NCBI GenBank assembly: GCA_963753575.1
Contig: CAVWCR010000003.1
Location: 496,001 to 560,000, forward strand
Length of the DNA stretch: 64,000 nucleotides
Source: VAZQ01 sp963753575
Lineage (GTDB): Bacteria > Pseudomonadota > Alphaproteobacteria > Rhizobiales > Xanthobacteraceae
Direction: 5' to 3'
Part shown: one piece after another, positions 59,408-64,000 of the stretch
Layout of the letters: each line of letters begins with the position of its first letter
Position numbering within the stretch: the first letter of the stretch is position 1
Notes under the pieces: generated by a model
The model's database searches: none
The model's input: only the letters and a program-made list of their open reading frames with translations
Told to the model about the DNA's origin: nothing
Translations under genes and position numbers: made by a program

Positions 59408-60121
59408 ATGATCCGGGTTGCATTCGTGATCGGGGACTATCCTGCGGAGCAGCTTCGCCTGCGGGAAGCGGCCGCCAAGAGCTACTCGTCGACGGAGGTG
59501 GAGGTCGGCATCATCTCGGTCAAGGCGCGCCCGTTCGACGGCCTGACGCCGGCCGAGATCCAGGCGGCCGCGCCGATGTTTCACGACGCGTTCCGGCAGG
59601 CGGAGCGGGAGGGTTACGACGCGGTCGTTCCGCTCGGCATGCTCGACATCGGGGTCGAAGGCGGGCGCTCGGCGGTCGACATTCCGGTGGTGGGGCCGCT
59701 GCAGGCGGCGCTGCACGTCGCCGCGCAGGTCGGCGAGCATTTCGGCGTCGTGTGCTATCACCCGGCCTCGATTTATCGCCATCGCGCCCAGTGCGTCGCC
59801 TACGGGATGGAGCAGTTCATTGCCGGGCGGCGCGCGTCGGGCTTCTACGTGCAGCACATCGCCGACAACCGCGACAAGATGATCGAGTCGTTCCTGATGG
59901 CGGCGCGCGCGCTGATCGAGGAGGACCGCGCCGACGTCATCATCCCGCAAGGCATCACGCAATGCCCGGTGCAGATGAAGCCGGAATGGCTGAGCGAGCA
60001 GCTCGGCGTGCCGGTGGTGGAAGGGATCGGGGCGCCGATCCGGCTCGCGGCGACGCTCGTCTCGCTCGGCCTCAAGCAAAGCCGCCTGCGCTGGCAGAAG
60101 GAAGGCTCGCAGCCGCGCTAA
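59408..60121 (+). CDS. Asp/Glu/hydantoin racemase-family protein
   Basis: 237 aa. Two Rossmann-like halves typical of the Asp/Glu racemase superfamily: DAVVPLGMLDIGVEGGRSA and VDIPVVGPLQAALHVAAQVG, then IPQGITQCPVQMKPEW containing a Cys in the usual second catalytic position. The first catalytic Cys position reads PLGMLDIG, with no Cys, so it may be an isomerase or decarboxylase variant (like maleate isomerase or arylmalonate decarboxylase relatives) or inactive. Divergent from ubiD. Confidence 0.8.
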   Translation: MIRVAFVIGDYPAEQLRLREAAAKSYSSTEVEVGIISVKARPFDGLTPAEIQAAAPMFHDAFRQAEREGYDAVVPLGMLDIGVEGGRSAVDIPVVGPLQAALHVAAQVGEHFGVVCYHPASIYRHRAQCVAYGMEQFIAGRRASGFYVQHIADNRDKMIESFLMAARALIEEDRADVIIPQGITQCPVQMKPEWLSEQLGVPVVEGIGAPIRLAATLVSLGLKQSRLRWQKEGSQPR

Positions 60122-60137
60122 GCGCTACATACCGGCG

Positions 60138-60506
60138 CTACATGCCGGCGAGCGAGAACACCAGCGCCAGCGCCCACATCGCGATCGACATGGCGGCGGT
60201 CCGGCGCGCGAACGTCAGGTAGGTCTCGCGCAGCACCGTCGAGCTCGCCCACTGCGCGTGGGATTCGGGCGGCCGCTGTTCCTTCGGCAGGTAGAGCCAC
60301 ATCTCGGTGCGGCGATAGGGCTTGTTGCGCGCTTCGTGCGCCTTGATGATCAGCACCAACGCCATCACCATGGTGAGGAATCCGCCGGCCTGAAACGCCA
60401 GATGCGGAATGAACGAGAGGCCGACCATGACACAGAAGATCGCGAGCGAGGCGAAGCCGCACGCGCGCATCACCGTCTCGAAGGCGATACGGCGCATATG
60501 TTCCAT
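60138..60506 (-). CDS. Small membrane protein, three helices
   Basis: 122 aa. Helices at about 15-32, 38-54 and 100-120 (FASLAIFCVMVGLSFIPHLA, AGGFLTMVMALVLIIKAHEA, TAAMSIAMWALALVFSLAG). An Arg/Pro-rich loop (LYLPKEQRPPESHAQW) lies between the second and third. Seen in Bradyrhizobium-like genomes as a hypothetical (from memory). No function known. Same orientation as two more small membrane genes upstream. Confidence 0.7.
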   Translation of the reverse strand: MEHMRRIAFETVMRACGFASLAIFCVMVGLSFIPHLAFQAGGFLTMVMALVLIIKAHEARNKPYRRTEMWLYLPKEQRPPESHAQWASSTVLRETYLTFARRTAAMSIAMWALALVFSLAGM

Positions 60507-60603
60507 TGAAGGGCGTCCTGAAACGGGCGAACCGGCAGGCCAAGAATACTGGCAGGAATCTGCGGCTACAATCGGGCTTTCCCGGGACGCCGGTGATAAG
60601 TTA

Positions 60604-60927
60604 TTAGAGTCCGGTGCGCAGAAAGTTGCCGGCCGCCGGAATGGTCAGGATCGCGGTCGCCGCCAGCCAGATCCACAACGACGCGACGGTCGAGTCGTTC
60701 TTGGCGCCGACGATGCGCTCGTAGATCGCCGCCGGAATGCCGCCGAGGATGACGGTGGCGCTCGAGAGCATGAGCGAGGCGAAATACAGGATGAGGCTCT
60801 CGCTCCCGAACAGCGGCACTTGCATGAGGGCCTTGCTGAACGCATAGGCGACGATCAACAGCGGGTTGAACAGGCCGTTGATCATGCCGAAGAAGGCGAT
60901 GCCGATATAGTACCAGTGGCGTTCCAC
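60604..60927 (-). CDS. Small membrane protein, three to four helices
   Basis: 107 aa from GTG 60927 with GGGAGG 7 bases upstream. VERHWYYIGIAFFGMINGLF and LILYFASLMLSSATVILGG are membrane-like; the end AATAILTIPAAGNFLRTG as well. No family named. Its start lies next to the stop of the preceding small membrane gene, so the two form an operon. Confidence 0.7.
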   Translation of the reverse strand: MERHWYYIGIAFFGMINGLFNPLLIVAYAFSKALMQVPLFGSESLILYFASLMLSSATVILGGIPAAIYERIVGAKNDSTVASLWIWLAATAILTIPAAGNFLRTGL

Positions 60928-60929
60928 CC

Positions 60930-61235
60930 TCAGCCTCCCGTTTGCGGCGTTGCGCCGATGAAGACGAGGCTGATCAGGAAAGCGACCCTGATCCAGAACA
61001 TCCAGACAAAGCAGAACAGCCACAGCACGACCGGTGGGGCTGCCTTCGGCGTGACGAAGGCGAAAACGACGACAATCGGGTCGGTGAGGTGGCAGAAAAA
61101 GCGCCAGATGTAGTTCTTCGAGTCCGGGTCAACGATCAGGCCGAGGAGGGCGCGTCCGAGCAGCGTGTACATCACGGCCGCCAGCAGGAAGTTCGGCAGC
61201 TGGATATACCAGGATGAGATGATCGGGTTCGACAT
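60930..61235 (-). CDS. YggT-like small membrane protein
   Basis: 101 aa. FLLAAVMYTLLGRALLGLIV near the N-terminus, then DPDSKNYIWRFFCHLTDPIV, resemble the YggT-family plan of helix, xxPxNxxxxFxxxxTxP loop and second helix pair. YggT proteins are membrane factors of uncertain role in cell shape or osmotic stress. Two bases separate its stop from the next gene's GTG. Confidence 0.65.
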   Translation of the reverse strand: MSNPIISSWYIQLPNFLLAAVMYTLLGRALLGLIVDPDSKNYIWRFFCHLTDPIVVVFAFVTPKAAPPVVLWLFCFVWMFWIRVAFLISLVFIGATPQTGG

Positions 61236-61363
61236 GGTGTGCCGCCTGGTCGTTGCCGTGCGTCGGGCCGCTGCAATTCAATCACAGGCCGGCATGACGC
61301 CGCACCCACAAAAGCAGCGGGGGTCCCGCAGGACCCCCGCCGTCGGCCGGCCGTCTCGTCCGG

Positions 61364-63574
61364 TCAGCTCTTTTCTTCCAGCACGGTGCGGCCGCGCGGT
61401 TTGCGGATCTCGTCGATCAACGCCTTCATTTCCTCGGATGGCTCCTTGGTCACGAGGCTGACAAGGTAGATCACCAGGAAGCCGAACGGCATCCCGATCA
61501 GTCCGCAGTTGATGTTGCTGAGGTCGAACCAGCCGACCTTGTTGGCGAGCGGGTGAGCCAGCGTTGGGAACATGTCCATGGCGTTGGGCGCTGCCATGGC
61601 TGCCGCGAGATCCGGGATCACCGGCTTGCCGGTGACCGGATTGTGCAGCGAGCCCATGAACAGGTATTTGACGCCGAAGCCCGGGAAGTACCGGCTCACC
61701 ACCAGGTAGGTCAGGCACATCCCGAAGCCCGCAATGATGCCGCAGATTGCTCCCGCGGTGGTCGTGCGCTTCCACCAGATGCCCATCACGAGCGCCGGGA
61801 AGTTGCCGGCCATCGCGAGCGAGAACGCCCAGCCCACCATCGCCAGGATGTCGGACGGCCGGGTCGAGGCCGTCGCCGCCGCCGCGACCGCGACCAGCAG
61901 CAAGAGCACCCGTGCCACGATCAGGCGTTTCTCGACATCGGTCGCCCGGCTCCAATAAGGGCCGAGGACAACCGCCAGGATGGCGAGGCCGCCCAAGAGC
62001 AGCCAGCGCCATGGTATGGCGCCAACCCGGAGGGCGTCAGGCAGAACGTGCCAGGTGATGGCGACCGGGCTTGGTCCCGTCAGGTACCAGAAGATGACAA
62101 ACGCCACCGCCAGCACGATCACGCTGATGACGACGCTGCGCACCGCCGTGTTCAATGGCTGGATCATCTTATAGTAGATGTCGTGACTGAGCGCGTTGGC
62201 GATGGCGAGCAGGAGCCCGTCGGCTGTGGAGAGCGCCGCCGCGAGACCGCCGGCCGCAACCAGGCCTGAGATCACGTAGGGAAGCCCCGCGATCTCCGGC
62301 GTCGATAACACGATCACGTCGGTGTTGATGGCGAAGTCCTGCAGCCGGACCACGCCCGGGTGACCCACGACCGCCTTGCAGGCGTCGACCACGGCTTGCA
62401 CGCTGGCGGCATTGTGGCCGCAGATCTTGATCAAGCCGAGCTCGCCCCAGGTGAACATCCACGGCCGAATGTCCTCCAGGTGGCGGCCGATGATGTTGGT
62501 GTAGACCTCCAGCTTGGAGAACGCCGCGTAGGCCGGCGCCGAGAAGTAGAGCAGGAAGATGAAGAACAGCGACCAGGCCACCGACTGGCGCGCTTCACGC
62601 ACCGAAGGGGTGGTGAAGTAGCGCATCAGGATATGCGGCAGCGAGGCCGTGCCCACCATCATGCAGAAGATGATGCCGAAGAAGTTGAGTGGGCTGTAGT
62701 TGGTGAACGGCACGATGTGTTGCTTGAGCGCGCCTGCCGGACAGGACACGGCCGTGCAGGCTATCGCCAGGTTGCTCGCCAACATCTGGCCTTCGCGCGC
62801 CGTGATTTCCGCAAGCGCCTTCCCGTAGGTGAGCTCTGGAATCGGGATCCCGTACTTCATGGTGGACAGGATCACGATCGGCGTGAGGTAGGCGACGATC
62901 AGTACGATGTACTGCGCGATCTGCGTCCAGGTCACCGCCCGCATGCCGCCGAGCATCGCGCACAGCAGGATGCCGACGAGACCGACGAACACGGCGATCT
63001 CGAACGGTATATCGAGGAAGCGCGACGCGATGATGCCGGTGCCGTAGATCTGCGCCGTGACATAGGTGAAGGAGCAGCACACCAGCACGATCACGCCGAG
63101 GAAGCGCGCGAAGTTGCCGCCGAAGCGGAACGACATGAAGTCCGGTACCGTATAGGCGCCGAACTTGCGCAGATACGGCCCGACCAGGATCGACACCAGC
63201 ACGTAGCCGCCGGTCCAGCCCAGCACCCAGGCGAGGCCATCATAGCCGGCCAGGAACAGCGTGCCGGCCATGCCGACGAACGAAGCCGCCGACATCCAGT
63301 CGGCGCCGGTCGCCATGCCGTTGTAGAAGGCCGGGACGCGCCGGCCGGCGACATAATATTCGGACACCTGTGCGGTTCGCGTCATGATGCCGATGAAGGC
63401 ATAGACCGCAAGCGTGAAGAACACGAACAGATAGCCGAGTATGTAGTTTGGAACGTGCAGCTGCTCGAGTACGGCGATAAAGAGGACGAAGACCACGAAG
63501 GCACCCGTATAGGCGCCGTACATTCTGCCGAGTTGTTTGTAGAAGTCTGAGCGGGAAACGGTTTCGGTAGCCAT
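61364..63574 (-). CDS. Sodium:solute symporter, ActP-like
   Basis: 736 aa, about 13-15 membrane helices. SSS-family features: TRTAQVSEYYVAGRRVPAFY, NGMATGADWMSAASFVGMAG, LSTADGLLLAIANALSHDIY and GMRAVTWTQIAQYIVL. It is longer than typical acetate permeases (about 550 aa); extra residues lie mainly in a loop near 330-440 and at the end. Together with the DUF4212 gene upstream it forms the known two-gene unit of the VC_2705-like subfamily. Substrate is probably a short organic acid such as acetate. Confidence 0.92.
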   Translation of the reverse strand: MATETVSRSDFYKQLGRMYGAYTGAFVVFVLFIAVLEQLHVPNYILGYLFVFFTLAVYAFIGIMTRTAQVSEYYVAGRRVPAFYNGMATGADWMSAASFVGMAGTLFLAGYDGLAWVLGWTGGYVLVSILVGPYLRKFGAYTVPDFMSFRFGGNFARFLGVIVLVCCSFTYVTAQIYGTGIIASRFLDIPFEIAVFVGLVGILLCAMLGGMRAVTWTQIAQYIVLIVAYLTPIVILSTMKYGIPIPELTYGKALAEITAREGQMLASNLAIACTAVSCPAGALKQHIVPFTNYSPLNFFGIIFCMMVGTASLPHILMRYFTTPSVREARQSVAWSLFFIFLLYFSAPAYAAFSKLEVYTNIIGRHLEDIRPWMFTWGELGLIKICGHNAASVQAVVDACKAVVGHPGVVRLQDFAINTDVIVLSTPEIAGLPYVISGLVAAGGLAAALSTADGLLLAIANALSHDIYYKMIQPLNTAVRSVVISVIVLAVAFVIFWYLTGPSPVAITWHVLPDALRVGAIPWRWLLLGGLAILAVVLGPYWSRATDVEKRLIVARVLLLLVAVAAAATASTRPSDILAMVGWAFSLAMAGNFPALVMGIWWKRTTTAGAICGIIAGFGMCLTYLVVSRYFPGFGVKYLFMGSLHNPVTGKPVIPDLAAAMAAPNAMDMFPTLAHPLANKVGWFDLSNINCGLIGMPFGFLVIYLVSLVTKEPSEEMKALIDEIRKPRGRTVLEEKS

Positions 63575-63589
63575 GATGCGATCCCCTCT

Positions 63590-63865
63590 CTACTCGTCTT
63601 CGGCGAAGCCGTGGTCGCGATCGATCTTGTCCTGCTGCTTGGCGAACACGAACAGCATGACCACGAACGCGATCAGGGAGCCTTGCGCGGCCATATAGAA
63701 GCCGAGCGGAAATCCGAGGACCGGGATGATGATCGTGTTCAGCGGAATCACGAACATGTGGATGATGTAGCCGAAGAGCACCCAAATCCCGAGATAGGTA
63801 AGCATCAGGCGCGTCGTTCGCGTCCAGTGCCGTTCTCGATTGGCTTGATCGTCTGGCTGAGCCAT
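63590..63865 (-). CDS. DUF4212 small membrane subunit
   Basis: 91 aa, two helices (LMLTYLGIWVLFGYIIHMFV and LGFPLGFYMAAQGSLIAFVV). The pattern RHWxRTxRLM and GFPLGFYMAAQGS is diagnostic of DUF4212 proteins encoded just before sodium:solute symporters. It lies 15 bp upstream of the symporter gene and probably forms part of the transporter. Start at 63865 (MAQPDDQANRERH); upstream extension lacks family similarity. Confidence 0.9.
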   Translation of the reverse strand: MAQPDDQANRERHWTRTTRLMLTYLGIWVLFGYIIHMFVIPLNTIIIPVLGFPLGFYMAAQGSLIAFVVMLFVFAKQQDKIDRDHGFAEDE

Positions 63866-64000
63866 GGGTCGGTTACCTTCCCTTTGATGGCCGGTCCGAC
63901 CTGGCGGAACCGGCGTCTTCCGAGGGTGCCGATAATCGCCGCTTTGGCACCCCCCGGTTACCAAGGTCCGAGCAGGGTCTTGGCCCCGACCGGACATCGA

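Overview
The window reads as chromosome of a GC-rich alphaproteobacterium of the Hyphomicrobiales, most like the Bradyrhizobium / Nitrobacteraceae / Xanthobacteraceae group. The basis is the Fe-S scaffold-folE-hisI order, a Porin_2-type outer-membrane porin, DUF2336, DUF5996 and DUF5076 proteins, several orphan Bug/TctC-type solute-binding proteins, and many dispersed palindromic intergenic repeats. This placement is inferred from content; no rRNA or marker phylogeny is available here.

Layout. 1-1569: Fe-S scaffold (partial), folE (frameshifted), hisI. 2128-2511: small membrane protein. About 2618-5263: IS91-like element with a paired tyrosine recombinase. 5403-7807: leftward cassette of CitE-type CoA-ester lyase, PhzF-fold protein and MaoC hydratase. 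7906-15251: lytic transglycosylase, DUF2336 protein with a repetitive acidic tail, MFS exporter, cytochrome-like protein, PEBP protein and DUF5996 protein. 15642-26054: signalling block with two paralogous LysR regulators, a hybrid histidine kinase, two copies of a degenerate receiver-EAL protein (one frameshifted), another receiver-EAL protein, an Hpt protein and a CheY-like regulator. 26341-32945: MetE-like protein, universal stress protein, small secreted protein, amidohydrolase, MBL-fold protein and a frameshifted membrane protein. 32979-40761: NAD kinase, CutA, a cobalamin riboswitch with a BtuB-like receptor, an isochorismatase-family hydrolase, a Bug protein, a cupin and a DUF5076 protein.

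40931-53019 is the most notable region: a 12-kb element inserted in a tRNA-Thr(UGU) gene and bounded by a 37-bp direct repeat. It carries a tyrosine integrase (frameshifted), a divergent control region with an RHH protein and an AlpA-like HTH, a RepA-like AAA ATPase followed by an iteron-like array of ten CCGTA copies, a terminase-small-subunit-like gene, a run of small overlapping genes, and a toxin-antitoxin-like cargo block. No capsid, portal, tail or large terminase gene is visible. The order int / regulators / rep / ori / terS resembles a phage-inducible chromosomal island (phage satellite), which I propose as the candidate undescribed system.

53616-63865: porin, two orphan Bug-type binding proteins, UbiD-family decarboxylase, Asp/Glu racemase-family protein, three small membrane proteins, and a DUF4212 plus sodium:solute symporter pair.

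Seven genes show single-base frameshifts, several in short homopolymers and one in a normally important housekeeping gene (folE). This suggests residual indel errors in the assembly, so these genes may be intact in the organism.
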